Numbered from the stretch's first letter, positions 1 to 8,238 are shown. The stretch: 64,000 nt of DNA from Pelagibacterium sediminicola (GCF_003390885.1 NZ_QMEL01000006.1:1-64000); one strand, 5' to 3'. A program made the numbers and translations. Notes: generated by a model from the letters alone, not told the origin.

Positions 1-60
1 ATGCTGTTCGGCGACGCCAAGAAAGTGACCGAGGCTATCGTCAAGTCGATGCACCACTGA
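1..60 (+). CDS. pntB: NAD(P) transhydrogenase subunit beta, C-terminal end (partial)
   Basis: Only the last 19 codons and the TGA are inside the window. The peptide MLFGDAKKVTEAIV matches the very C-terminus of the membrane-bound proton-translocating transhydrogenase beta subunit, where an MLFGDAK stretch lies in the NADP-binding domain. The rest of the gene lies upstream of base 1. The ATG at base 1 is an internal methionine, not a start. A strong terminator follows at once, so this is the end of its transcription unit. The identification rests on one short motif. Confidence 0.7.
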   Translation: MLFGDAKKVTEAIVKSMHH

Positions 61-86
61 AACATGCGCCATACGCAATCGCAAAA

Positions 87-110
87 GGGAGCCCCAAGGC
101 TCCCTTTTTT
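87..110 (+). terminator. Rho-independent terminator after pntB
   Basis: A perfect 7-bp stem (GGGAGCC / GGCTCCC) with a CCAA loop is followed by six T residues, 27 bases after the pntB stop codon. Confidence 0.9.
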
Positions 111-134
111 GTTTGGGCCGGCGCTGGATATGTG

Positions 135-1115
135 TCAGGCAAGCACGTGCTTGCGCAATGACGTTTCGATTGCGGCCGCCGTCAGATCGCGGGCGATGAA
201 GACGATTTGGGAGGCACGAACATCCACGGGCCATCGTGGCAGAAACTGCGGCGGATAAACCATGGTCTGCACGGCCTGGAGCACCAGGGGACGATGGTCC
301 CCGCGCACTGCCAGCAAACCCTTCACCCGTAGAATTGATTTACCGCGTGCCGATAGCAGCAATTCGAGCCATGTCACGAACCGGGGCCAATCGACATCAT
401 CTTCAATCTGAACCACGAACGAGCCGATGTCGCCGCTGTGGTCGTGATGCAGATGCTCGTCATGCCCATGAGAGACAGGCGCATCGAGCAGCGCGCGTGG
501 CTCGTTGGAGAACCTGAAGGGGTCGTGCGTGGTCTCGGAGTCGATCAGTACTGCCTGGGCGTTGATCGTCCTGATCTGCTGCTCCAACATGGTGACCAGG
601 TCGGGCGGCACGAGGTCGGTCTTGGAGATGACGACGGTATCGGCCAGGCCCAATTGGTGCTCTGCTTCCGGGAAGCGCGTGATGTTTTCTGCCCCATTGA
701 TCGCATCGATCACTGTCAGCACGGGCCCGGCTTCAAAGATCGTGTTTAGGCGCCGGTCGGTCATGACCAATGTCAGTACCGGGCCCGGATCGGCCAGTCC
801 GCTGGTTTCGATGACCACCCGGTTAAAGGCCGGCGCATCGGCATGATGGCGCAGGTGATAAAGTTCGAGCAGGGTCGAGGCAAGATCGTCCCCCGCGCTG
901 CAGCAAAGGCACCCGGAATCGAGCAGCACCACATCCTCGCTGACTTCGCGCGCGATTAGATGATCGAGCCCCACCTCGCCGAACTCGTTGATTAGAACTG
1001 CGGTGTCGGCGAATTCGGGCCGCGCCAGAAACTTCGCGAGCAGCGTAGTTTTGCCGCTGCCCAGAAAGCCCGTGAGAACGTAGACCGGTATTGGGGCGTC
1101 CGGGCCGTCAGTCAC
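135..1115 (-). CDS. CobW/COG0523-family GTPase (putative metallochaperone)
   Basis: G3E-family P-loop GTPase of about 326 aa. The Walker A motif GFLGSGKTT lies near the N-terminus, followed by the CxCC metal motif in SGCLCCS, an SKTD guanine-specificity motif, and a His-rich stretch (HGHDEHLHHDH) at about residue 215 before the CobW C-terminal domain. Family members insert or deliver Zn, Co or Fe to client enzymes. The start is taken as the GTG at 1115, directly after the ridA stop; an ATG at 1208 would overlap ridA by 92 bp. It is the last gene of a gntR-ridA-cobW unit. Because the neighbourhood is full of metal-dependent amidohydrolases, a role in loading them with metal is plausible but only inferred. 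Confidence 0.85.
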   Translation of the reverse strand: MTDGPDAPIPVYVLTGFLGSGKTTLLAKFLARPEFADTAVLINEFGEVGLDHLIAREVSEDVVLLDSGCLCCSAGDDLASTLLELYHLRHHADAPAFNRVVIETSGLADPGPVLTLVMTDRRLNTIFEAGPVLTVIDAINGAENITRFPEAEHQLGLADTVVISKTDLVPPDLVTMLEQQIRTINAQAVLIDSETTHDPFRFSNEPRALLDAPVSHGHDEHLHHDHSGDIGSFVVQIEDDVDWPRFVTWLELLLSARGKSILRVKGLLAVRGDHRPLVLQAVQTMVYPPQFLPRWPVDVRASQIVFIARDLTAAAIETSLRKHVLA

Positions 1116-1116
1116 G

Positions 1117-1584
1117 TCACGCAATCTCGAAGATCGCGTCGACCTCGACGGGGACATTGCGCGGAAGCGAATAAACGCCGACGGCGGCCCGGGCATGGCG
1201 GCCCGCATCGCCGAACACCTCGACCATCAGGTCCGAGGCGCCATTGAGGACCTTGGGATGATCGGTGAATTCGGGCACGGCGTTGATGAATCCGCCGAGC
1301 CGGACGACATTGACCACGCGGTCCAGGTCGCCGCCCACCGCGTCGCGCAGATGGGCGAGGATGTTGATGGCGCAGATTCGCGCGGCATCCTGGCCCTCTT
1401 CGATCGAATAATCCGCACCTAGCTTGCCGGTATAGACATCCTTGCCGTCACGCGCGGGCACCTGGCCCGATACATAAAGGCTCGTACCGAGCACCCGGGT
1501 AGGGACATAATTGGCGAGTGGGGCGGATGTGGCCGGCAAGGTAATGCCAAGGTCCGCAAGCCGGCTTTCGATCTTTCCTGTCAT
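1117..1584 (-). CDS. RidA family protein (YjgF/UK114 type)
   Basis: Protein of 155 aa, in the longer RidA subgroup, with the typical YVSGQVP strand, a helix containing INILAHLRDAVGG, and a conserved RAAVGVYSLPRNVPVEVDA end. RidA proteins hydrolyse reactive enamine/imine intermediates to keto acids and ammonia, protecting PLP enzymes. The gene begins 9 bp after the gntR stop with an AGGAG Shine-Dalgarno just after that stop, so the two are co-transcribed. An imine-hydrolysing partner would suit the flavin-dependent amine dehydrogenase at 9444-10697; this link is inferred. Confidence 0.9.
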   Translation of the reverse strand: MTGKIESRLADLGITLPATSAPLANYVPTRVLGTSLYVSGQVPARDGKDVYTGKLGADYSIEEGQDAARICAINILAHLRDAVGGDLDRVVNVVRLGGFINAVPEFTDHPKVLNGASDLMVEVFGDAGRHARAAVGVYSLPRNVPVEVDAIFEIA

Positions 1585-1593
1585 AAGGATCTC

Positions 1594-2349
1594 CTAAAAG
1601 TCGCCGAACAGATCGGAACGTGCGGCGAACGGCAGATCGGCCATCCCGTTTTCGCCCAGAACGGTGAGCAGCGCGCGTTTGGTGGTGCGGATGTCGTGGA
1701 CGATGCCGCGTTTGACCGCTGCGTGTTCCCCCTTTTTCAGTGCATCGAGGATCGCCCCATGATCGGCAGCATTCCACGGCATGGAGGGAACCAGCAGCGA
1801 CATGTACATGGTTGGGCCGAACTGAAGCCAAAGTGCTTCGATCAGAGGCAGAATGACGTCCGATCCGCAGCCGCGATACAGTGTGAAGTGGAATTCCTGG
1901 TTGAACGAGAGGCAGCCAGAGATGTCGCGCTTTTCGATAGCCACCAAGAGCTTTGTATTGATCGCCGTTAGTTCCTCGATCAGTGCTGGCGTCGCCTTTC
2001 GCGCCGCCATTTCCGCGGCCATGCCTTCGAGGACTTCGCGGACCGAAAACAGGTCCTCAAGCTTGTCGGGGCCGAGCCTTGGGGGCGCAACCGAACCGTT
2101 GGCTGTTTCCTCGAGCGCACCGGCAGCGATCAGGCGGCTCAACACCTCGCGCACGGGCATGGGGCTAGTGCCCAACCCGGCAGCAAGCTTGCGCAGGCTC
2201 AAGACTTGACCGGGAAGGAATGCGCCGACCATCAACCCCCTGCGCATACGCGACAGCACGTGTTCGTGAACCTGCCTGCGCTCGCCCTTTTTCTGGGGGG
2301 GCTGGTCGAGGTCAGGTGTCGAAATGGCCTTGGCGTTCTGCATCCGCAA
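1594..2349 (-). CDS. GntR family transcriptional regulator (FadR/FCD subfamily)
   Basis: Protein of 251 aa. The N-terminal winged helix-turn-helix spans about residues 25-95 (recognition region SPMPVREVLSRLI). It is followed by an all-helical FCD ligand-binding domain with His residues in FNQEFHFTL, ADHGAIL and IVHDI that probably bind a metal; the usual first Asp appears as Asn. It reads divergently from the deaminase gene at 2519. A paired GTGATC operator (2403-2427) lies 54 bp upstream of its start, and the same site precedes two other units at 9391 and 14849. This argues that it is the autoregulated local repressor or activator of the whole island. The ligand is unknown. Confidence 0.9.
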   Translation of the reverse strand: MRMQNAKAISTPDLDQPPQKKGERRQVHEHVLSRMRRGLMVGAFLPGQVLSLRKLAAGLGTSPMPVREVLSRLIAAGALEETANGSVAPPRLGPDKLEDLFSVREVLEGMAAEMAARKATPALIEELTAINTKLLVAIEKRDISGCLSFNQEFHFTLYRGCGSDVILPLIEALWLQFGPTMYMSLLVPSMPWNAADHGAILDALKKGEHAAVKRGIVHDIRTTKRALLTVLGENGMADLPFAARSDLFGDF

Positions 2350-2402
2350 TGTCCCGTTTCGTTCAGGAGAGAAAGAGGCGTTTAACCTTGACTTGCGCCG
2401 AT

Positions 2403-2427
2403 TTGTGATCTCAGTATGTGATCATAA
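2403..2427. promoter_or_regulatory. Putative GntR operator, site A
   Basis: Between gntR and the divergent deaminase gene are two GTGATC cores, at 2405-2410 and 2418-2423, exactly 13 bp apart. Read on the minus strand the halves are TTATGATCACAT and TGAGATCACAA, nearly identical to the halves of sites B (9391) and C (14849). It is placed to control both divergent genes. Confidence 0.65.
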
Positions 2428-2518
2428 AAAGCCGGCAGCGACAAGTCCTTTGTCGCAGCTTTGCAGCCCTCCGTTTGGCTGGCGAGTATATACCAAGTTG
2501 TCACAGGGCAAAGGCGCT

Positions 2519-3865
2519 ATGATTTCGACTGAAAAGCCCAGCGGTACCAGTTTGCCATTTCCCGTCTCCAATGCCGGCCTAAACCGTCAACTCGCCGGTC
2601 TGGCGCCTGAGGGTAATGTCGTTTTGGCAAATGCAACGCTGGTAATCGAGGGCCGGCTGTCGCCGGGCGATATCGGCATTTCGGGCGGAAAGTTCGCCTT
2701 CATTGGATCTGCGCCAGAAACCCCGATTGATTGGCCACGGATCGACCTTGCCGATCGTCTATGTTTGCCAGGCTTTGTCGATCCACACACCCATCTCGAC
2801 AAAGGTCACCTAATCGGGCGGGCCGGTGCTGGCGATGGCACGCTGGAAACTGCCATCGACCTGGTCTCAAAAGACCGCGTGGACAATTGGTCGCGTGAAG
2901 ACGTCAGCACGCGTATGGCCTTCGGTCTGGCCTGCGCCCATCACTATGGCACGGCTGCGCTGCGGACCCATATCGATTCACAGCCCGATCAGTTCGAGAT
3001 ATCTTGGGACGTTTTCGAGCACCTGCGCGATCACTGGCGTGACAGGCTCGCACTGCACGGCTCCAGCCTGTTCTCGATTGTCTTTGCGCGTGATGCCGCG
3101 TTCATCGATATGGTCGCCCGGCGAGTGGCGCGGGCAGGGGGATCGTTGGGCGCAGTGACCTTTCCGCTGCCTGATCTTGACGCACTGCTCGATACGATGT
3201 TTCGGGCTGCGGACCGTTATGGCCTGTCGCTCGATTTCCATGCCGATGAAACCAGCGATGCGGCCTCTGATACATTGTCTCGGATCGCAGCTGCCTGTCT
3301 TCGTCACGGCATGAAAGGCAAAGTCGTGGCCGGCCATTGCTGTTCGCTGGCATTGCAGGATGCGCTCGAACGCGACCGGACGCTCGAATTGGTTGCAGAG
3401 GCCGGGATCGGGTTGATCTGCCTGCCTGCGTGCAATCTGTATTTGCAGGATCGGCGGTTCGACGGCACAACCCCGCGCTGGAGGGGCGTCACCGCATTCA
3501 AGGAGGCCAGAGCGCGCGGTATCGATGTGGCGCTCGGTTCGGACAATATCCGTGATCCATTCCACCCCTTCGGCGATCTCGATATGCTCGAAACGTTGGG
3601 ACTGGGCGTTCGAGCGCTCCATCTGGACAGCCCGGTTAGCGCTTGGGTCGACGCTGTCACCGTGAAACCGGCGTCTATGCTGGGGATCGATGCGGGCAAG
3701 ATCGCTGTCGGCCAGCGGGCAGATTTCACGATCTTTGAAGGGCGCGATTTTACCGAAGTGCTTGCCCGACGCGAGCCCGATCGGATTGTCATGCGTGATG
3801 GGCGAGCCATAAACGCGGCATTGCCTTCCTATCGAGAACTCGACGGCCCATTCGAGCACAGATGA
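2519..3865 (+). CDS. Amidohydrolase, cytosine/creatinine deaminase-like
   Basis: Metal-dependent hydrolase of about 448 aa in the cytosine deaminase branch. Signatures in order are DPHTHLDKGH (metal His pair plus the family Lys), HADET (metal His and catalytic Glu), GHCCS (metal His) and GSDN (catalytic Asp). Cytosine deaminase and bacterial creatinine deaminase (creatinine to N-methylhydantoin plus ammonia) share this fold, so the substrate cannot be fixed by motif. The ATG at 2519 is chosen because it follows an AAAGG and begins the family domain; the frame is open further upstream but there it covers the operator. The gene diverges from gntR and stands alone on the plus strand, facing the long minus-strand operon. 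Confidence 0.8.
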   Translation: MISTEKPSGTSLPFPVSNAGLNRQLAGLAPEGNVVLANATLVIEGRLSPGDIGISGGKFAFIGSAPETPIDWPRIDLADRLCLPGFVDPHTHLDKGHLIGRAGAGDGTLETAIDLVSKDRVDNWSREDVSTRMAFGLACAHHYGTAALRTHIDSQPDQFEISWDVFEHLRDHWRDRLALHGSSLFSIVFARDAAFIDMVARRVARAGGSLGAVTFPLPDLDALLDTMFRAADRYGLSLDFHADETSDAASDTLSRIAAACLRHGMKGKVVAGHCCSLALQDALERDRTLELVAEAGIGLICLPACNLYLQDRRFDGTTPRWRGVTAFKEARARGIDVALGSDNIRDPFHPFGDLDMLETLGLGVRALHLDSPVSAWVDAVTVKPASMLGIDAGKIAVGQRADFTIFEGRDFTEVLARREPDRIVMRDGRAINAALPSYRELDGPFEHR

Positions 3866-3902
3866 AAGCGGCCCGAGACGCGCCCCGGCCGTATGGTCAT
3901 AT

Positions 3903-4120
3903 CTGGATCGTTTCAGGTTCTGACGGAATCGTCGAGACTCCCCTGATTGCGGCGGGTCCGGTCTGGACCCCGGGAATGAATCCCGGGGGCGACAGGCGGG
4001 CATGGGGCAGATATCGGCCATAGCCACCAATGTCGTTCCGGGACTCGTTCTCGGAAACTAGCGCGATCTTTCAAAACGCGCCGCTCTGTGCCGGTTCGAT
4101 CAAGACCTGAAACGCTCTAG
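3903..4120. repeat. Dispersed ~220-bp intergenic repeat with inverted ends, copy 1
   Basis: This fills the gap between two convergent genes. The left end (CTGGATCGTTTCAGGTTCTG) and the right end, read on the other strand (CTAGAGCGTTTCAGGTCTTG), are imperfect inverted repeats. The 3' part 4061-4113 is nearly identical to 36970-37018. An internal CCCGGGAATGAATCCCGGG hairpin lies near 3968. There is no coding capacity, so it resembles a non-autonomous MITE-like element. Confidence 0.7.
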
Positions 4121-4127
4121 GCAGGTA

Positions 4128-5120
4128 TCAGTCCGCGGTTGCTCCGACTTGGTAGAGTTCCACCTTCGTGCCGTCAGGGTCCGCGATGTAGATCGTCAAT
4201 CCATATGGACCGTTGTGCAGCTCGTTAAAGAATTTCACACCGGCAGATTTGAGTTTGGCCGACATGGCGCGCACGTCATTGACCTCGAAGGCGATATGAT
4301 CGAGTTGCCGATGACCACCTTCGCGCCCTTGTGTTAGGGCAATGCCCTGATGAAATGCTGTAAACGCCCGGCCGTCCGCCAGAGGCTTGGCCGGACGGAT
4401 CGTGAAGCCGAGCTGTTCAGTATAAAATTTCACAGATGTGTCGATGTTATCGACCAAAATGAGCTGGTGGCCATATTCAAGCACGCGCGGCTCGGTCTGG
4501 CTGTCGATCCACTCGATCATGGCGCTTGAATCGGACATCTCACAAAGATACTGCGCCCAGACCTTCTTGGCGGTTTCTTCCCATTCGCCATTTACACCCG
4601 ATATGCAGTCGTCGACGGCAATAACGTCATAATCGCGCAGATAGGCTTCGCGGATCGATGTCTCAACACACGCATTTGTTGTAGCCCCGGTGACGAAAAG
4701 GTGCTGGACGCCCAACATCTTCAGCATCATCTCCAGCCGAGTCTCATAGAACGCGCCGAAGCGGTGCTTGCGAATGACGAATTCGGGATTGACCTCCGAG
4801 AGGGGCTTGAGTTCATCTACGAACTCTTCGTCCCATGACCCTGCCAGTGCGGAAACCTGCTTGCGTTTGGAGGTGTGACCGGCAAGTTTCTTGCGCGCCC
4901 GATTGTGATCGGTGGCAAAATGCTCCTGTTTGGTCCAAATAACCGGCACTCCGGCATTCTGGCAGCGCGTAATCAGCTTGTGGAGCGGTGAGACAATGGT
5001 CGACAGACGTTTGGTATCGATCCCGGATACGCCGAGCGTGCCTTCTTCATGGATGAATGCGTTCTGTAGATCGATCACGAGCAGCGCCGACTTCCGAACG
5101 TCGAGTTGGTCCAGGCTCAT
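4128..5120 (-). CDS. Isochorismatase-family cysteine hydrolase fused to a VOC (glyoxalase) domain
   Basis: Two-domain protein of about 330 aa. Residues 1-195 form an isochorismatase-like hydrolase with the Asp of LLVIDLQNAF, the Lys of FVIRKHRFGAF and the nucleophile Cys of TGATTNACVETS, the Asp-Lys-Cys triad of N-carbamoylsarcosine amidase and relatives. Residues 210-330 are a vicinal-oxygen-chelate domain (LILVDNIDTSVKFYTEQLGF; QLDHIAFEV; IADPDGTKVELYQ). The start is the ATG at 5120, with GGAGG upstream and a 4-bp overlap with the tautomerase stop. It is the last gene of the six-gene operon. An N-carbamoyl amide substrate would fit the upstream hydantoinase, but this is inferred. The fusion is uncommon. 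Confidence 0.85.
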   Translation of the reverse strand: MSLDQLDVRKSALLVIDLQNAFIHEEGTLGVSGIDTKRLSTIVSPLHKLITRCQNAGVPVIWTKQEHFATDHNRARKKLAGHTSKRKQVSALAGSWDEEFVDELKPLSEVNPEFVIRKHRFGAFYETRLEMMLKMLGVQHLFVTGATTNACVETSIREAYLRDYDVIAVDDCISGVNGEWEETAKKVWAQYLCEMSDSSAMIEWIDSQTEPRVLEYGHQLILVDNIDTSVKFYTEQLGFTIRPAKPLADGRAFTAFHQGIALTQGREGGHRQLDHIAFEVNDVRAMSAKLKSAGVKFFNELHNGPYGLTIYIADPDGTKVELYQVGATAD

Positions 5121-5317
5121 TTCTTGTTTTCCTCCATATCGATCCCCAGTACACCTGCGCGGCCCCAACTGTCCTTGGGCGTATCGTGGATGACCACGTG
5201 CAGGTGCTCGGGTTTGCAGGCAGCCTCTTCGACCATGGCCTTGGTTATGGCTTTGACGAGGTTGCGCTTCTGATCAACAGTGCGCCCCTCCCAGAATTCG
5301 ACAATCACGAATGGCAT
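5117..5317 (-). CDS. 4-oxalocrotonate tautomerase family protein
   Basis: Small protein of 66 aa that begins Met-Pro-Phe, leaving the catalytic N-terminal proline of the tautomerase superfamily after Met removal. The VIVEFWEGRT strand, the helix KRNLVKAITKAMVEEA and the HVVIHDTP strand match the beta-alpha-beta unit. A longer reading from 5353 is rejected because the ATG at 5317 has a GAGGAG Shine-Dalgarno and gives the required Pro-1. It starts 1 base after the upstream stop and overlaps the next gene by 4 bp. It probably interconverts keto/enol or imine/enamine forms of a pathway intermediate; the substrate is unknown. Confidence 0.88.
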   Translation of the reverse strand: MPFVIVEFWEGRTVDQKRNLVKAITKAMVEEAACKPEHLHVVIHDTPKDSWGRAGVLGIDMEENKK

Positions 5318-5318
5318 C

Positions 5319-6008
5319 TCAGTTCTCCTCTTTTTGGGCTTGGCTGCTGGCATTTCTTGCCCAGGTGGGGACAGGCGGAGCGAATCCGGTGACCAGATCG
5401 CTGTCGCCCCGGTTTTCGCCGGAGATCAGCCAGAGTGGGCGGTTGGTGTAATTGATGAGAACCTGTTCCTGCATGCAGATACGATTTGCCGGGAAGGCAG
5501 GGTCTCGGATGAAGTGGCATCTTGCCGACATGAGTCGGACGACGAGTATCGGGGTGCGGTCAAGCGTGAGCGTTTCCAGGGCAGACACGATTTCGGCATG
5601 GTCTACGCAGGCCAGTATCTCGATGGTCTCGGATATGGCGAGAACCACTATCGCTCCCTGCAGTTGGACCGCTGGCCAGTAGCGGCCCTCGGCATCGCGT
5701 GGAGAGACTGAAATATAGTCGGCTCCACGCAGATAGAGTTCGCTATCCCACAAGATGATGTCGTTGCCGAGGATGCTGCGGGCGCGTTCGATCAACTCCG
5801 ATGATTCGCAAGCTTCCAGGAAGCGCCACGGATCGGTAAAGTTGGCCGCAGATCCCCAGGGGTTGTGGATGCCCGAAAGCTGCTCCTGCATTAGGTCTGG
5901 ACGCGATTGCAGTGAACGCACAAGCGTGGACAGCGGCGGGCGCTCACCCAGAATAGGCGTTCGTCCGGCTAGCGGCAGATCAGTGCTGTCCGCTTGCCTG
6001 ATCATCAT
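5319..6008 (-). CDS. Uncharacterised protein, remotely like phytanoyl-CoA dioxygenase
   Basis: Protein of about 229 aa with no clear family match. The stretch GNDIILWDSELYL followed by GRYWPAVQLQGAIVVLA, and the later arrangement of ILVVRLMSARCH, resemble the double-stranded beta-helix core of PhyH-type Fe(II)/2-oxoglutarate oxygenases. However, the iron-binding HxD and distal His are not visible at the expected places. It could be an inactive or repurposed PhyH relative. The start at 6008 (or 6005) overlaps the hydantoinase stop by 4 bp, so it belongs to the same translationally coupled operon. The function is not assigned. Confidence 0.55.
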   Translation of the reverse strand: MMIRQADSTDLPLAGRTPILGERPPLSTLVRSLQSRPDLMQEQLSGIHNPWGSAANFTDPWRFLEACESSELIERARSILGNDIILWDSELYLRGADYISVSPRDAEGRYWPAVQLQGAIVVLAISETIEILACVDHAEIVSALETLTLDRTPILVVRLMSARCHFIRDPAFPANRICMQEQVLINYTNRPLWLISGENRGDSDLVTGFAPPVPTWARNASSQAQKEEN

Positions 6009-7351
6009 GCGGGTACCGTCACACAACGGCCGCGACCATAATGCTCATCGGACACTTGGCCATTCTCGTAGACCACGTCGCCGCGCGCCACAGTGAGCAC
6101 CGGCCAGCCTTTGAGTTTCCAGCCTTCATAGATGCAGGTGCCTTTGCCCGTGTGCACGACCTCACGCTCTTCGTCGAGATCGACAAGCACCAGATCGGCG
6201 TCGAAGCCGACCTCGATGTCGCCCTTGCGCGGCCAGAGGCCGAAGCGGCGCGCAGGATTGTACGAATTGACCTCGACCAGTCTTGAAAGCGGCAGGCCGC
6301 GCTGATGAACGCCGAAATGCAGCATGAGTGAAAGTTCCCAGGGGAAGCTGACCACGCCGGGAAATTCTGTCCACAGATCCTCACCCTTTTTGGGCAGGAA
6401 CGGAACGTGATCGGTTCCCAGCGAATAGACCGAGCCGTTGAGCATGCCGTCCCAAAGCCCCTCGAGTTCCGTGCGGTCGCGCAGGGGCGGGGATATCTTG
6501 GCCTTCATGTCGAGATCTTCGTCGTAGCACGTGCGGGTCAGATAGTGCGGACAGGTCTCGACCGTCACTTGAACGCCGCGTGCCCGCGCCTCTGCGGCGA
6601 GAATGGGGCCCATTCCCACCGAGGTATGGACAAGATGGAGCGAACATCCGGTCTTTTCCGCCAGAAAAATCATTCGGCGAATGGTCTCCACCTCGCAAAA
6701 GGCAGGTCGGGACTCGGTGTAGGCACCCAGATCCTGGCGGCCCGTTGCCGCAATTTCCTTCTTGATCCAGGATGCGATCTGGGTGTTTTCGCAGTGAACA
6801 TTGATCACGCCGCCCGGCACTTGAGCGAGAATTCGCATTGCCGCATAGACCCACCCGTCGGTCGCCGGCACGATGCCGATCGGATTGTCGGGCTCGTATC
6901 CGAAATAGCATTTGAAGGATTTTACCCCTGTATGCTCGATGATTTTGGGGATTTCAGCGATGTGCTCTTCGCGCTGAATGCCGAAATGAAACCCAAAATC
7001 GATGACCGAGTTTGCTTCGCCAATGGCTTTTCGTTCATCGTAAAAGGGCAGGTAGGATTCCTTGAGATTGCGGATATAGAGCAGGGCGGTGGTCACGCCT
7101 CCGGACGCTGCGGCAGCCGTTTCGGTGCGCATGTCTTCATCGAAGGGAAATTTCACGCCCAGATGGCAATGTGGATCGATCAGCCCCGGCATCAACACGC
7201 GCCCCGCCGCATCGATCGTCCGTGCCGCCTCGGGCAGGACGTCGTTGGCGCCGGTGGCGATGACCTTCTGGTCCTTTATGGCAACTCCGCCAAAGAACTC
7301 TCCATCATGGCGTATGACCCGGGCATTCTTGATAACGAGATCGGCCTTCAT
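6005..7351 (-). CDS. Dihydropyrimidinase/hydantoinase-family cyclic amidohydrolase
   Basis: Protein of 448 aa, the usual length for D-hydantoinases and allantoinases. It shows all five metal-site elements: DPHCHLG, a Lys in GVKSFKCYFGY (the carboxylated bridging lysine), NVHCEN, LHLVHTS and GTDHVPF. The family opens cyclic ureides (hydantoins, dihydropyrimidines, allantoin) to N-carbamoyl amino acids. The start is the ATG at 7351, which overlaps the upstream stop by 4 bp; the frame stays open far upstream but that part is only the other gene in a shifted frame. The downstream isochorismatase-type hydrolase could remove the carbamoyl group. The exact ring substrate cannot be told. Confidence 0.88.
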   Translation of the reverse strand: MKADLVIKNARVIRHDGEFFGGVAIKDQKVIATGANDVLPEAARTIDAAGRVLMPGLIDPHCHLGVKFPFDEDMRTETAAAASGGVTTALLYIRNLKESYLPFYDERKAIGEANSVIDFGFHFGIQREEHIAEIPKIIEHTGVKSFKCYFGYEPDNPIGIVPATDGWVYAAMRILAQVPGGVINVHCENTQIASWIKKEIAATGRQDLGAYTESRPAFCEVETIRRMIFLAEKTGCSLHLVHTSVGMGPILAAEARARGVQVTVETCPHYLTRTCYDEDLDMKAKISPPLRDRTELEGLWDGMLNGSVYSLGTDHVPFLPKKGEDLWTEFPGVVSFPWELSLMLHFGVHQRGLPLSRLVEVNSYNPARRFGLWPRKGDIEVGFDADLVLVDLDEEREVVHTGKGTCIYEGWKLKGWPVLTVARGDVVYENGQVSDEHYGRGRCVTVPA

Positions 7352-8238
7352 TTCTGTTTCTCCATGATGTCCTTGATGCGCCGTTCGATGCCGGTCCACT
7401 GGCTTTTCCCGACGGTGATCGGCGCGCGCGCACCCATGCCGCGCGCCCAAACAGCCTTGATCCCCATTTCGCCGGCCTTGTCGCGGTCGATCGTGCCCGG
7501 AGGGGCCGCGACGTCGACGAGAAGGACGTCGGACCTCATGGTCTTGAGCAGGTCTTCGCCAATGAGTTGACGGGGTACGCTTCCGATCACGATGTCCATT
7601 CGCGGCAAGATCTCGGGCAGTTCTTCGAGCGTGTAGGCCTCTGCGCCGGCGGCATAGGCGGCGGCGCGCTGCACCGGATTGCGGGCAGCCACACTCACGC
7701 GGGCGCCAAGGCCGACAAGCGTATGGGTCAGGAGAGAGCCTATAGTGCCCTGGCCGACAAGACAGACGTTTGCCCTGTGAACGGTGATCTGGGTGTTCTC
7801 GATCAGGACCTTGAGGACACCTTCTACAATCGCCGGGCCACGAAGGAGCATTAGGTCGACGTCCCACTCATATTCATGGAGCGAAATGCCGAGGGCGTCG
7901 CAGTGGGACTTGAGGTTGTCGTCAGCCCAGCCCAGAATGATATTTGCGCCCTTGTTCATACCCGCCAGCATTTCATGCGAGGGAATGATCCGGTCCGGAT
8001 TGGACGGCGCGAACAATCCGCCGTCCGGCGCGATACCGGGAATGGGAAACAGCGCGATATCGGCACCTTTGAGTGCATCAGCGGCGTCGGATGCATGATA
8101 AACGCCTTCGATACCCTTTTCCGGCCACGGAAAGCCGAAAGCACGGACCCTGGCTCCGGCGCGAACGGCGCAGCGGGCAATTTCCTGTTCGCGGGCATCC
8201 CCTGCCACGACTGCGATAGTAAGATCGTTCCAGCTCAT
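7348..8238 (-). CDS. Dipicolinate synthase subunit A-like NAD(P)-binding protein
   Basis: Protein of 296 aa resembling DpaA/SpoVFA. The N-terminal domain begins with IAVVAGDAREQEIARCAVRAG, followed by a Rossmann segment CLVGQGTIGSLL with GARVSVAARNP, and a late SVPRQLI / LLVDVAAPPGTID region. In spore formers DpaA works with DpaB to make dipicolinate, but this is a Gram-negative, non-sporulating background and no DpaB is present. The gene is translationally coupled (4-bp overlaps) to an opine dehydrogenase upstream and a hydantoinase downstream. It may reduce or oxidise a cyclic imine or dicarboxylate intermediate; this is an inference. Confidence 0.72.
   Translation of the reverse strand: MSWNDLTIAVVAGDAREQEIARCAVRAGARVRAFGFPWPEKGIEGVYHASDAADALKGADIALFPIPGIAPDGGLFAPSNPDRIIPSHEMLAGMNKGANIILGWADDNLKSHCDALGISLHEYEWDVDLMLLRGPAIVEGVLKVLIENTQITVHRANVCLVGQGTIGSLLTHTLVGLGARVSVAARNPVQRAAAYAAGAEAYTLEELPEILPRMDIVIGSVPRQLIGEDLLKTMRSDVLLVDVAAPPGTIDRDKAGEMGIKAVWARGMGARAPITVGKSQWTGIERRIKDIMEKQK

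Noticed and set aside
135-1115. Reading the CobW-family gene as cobalamin-synthesis cobW
   Set aside because: No other cobalamin genes lie near it, and the cobS/cobT pair is 27 kb away. Its regulator-linked position and CxCC plus His-rich motifs fit the general COG0523 metallochaperone group.
2978-4030. Long minus-strand open frame of 350 codons
   Set aside because: It is antisense to the deaminase gene, has no recognisable motif and no good start, and its composition reflects the GC-rich third positions of the real gene.
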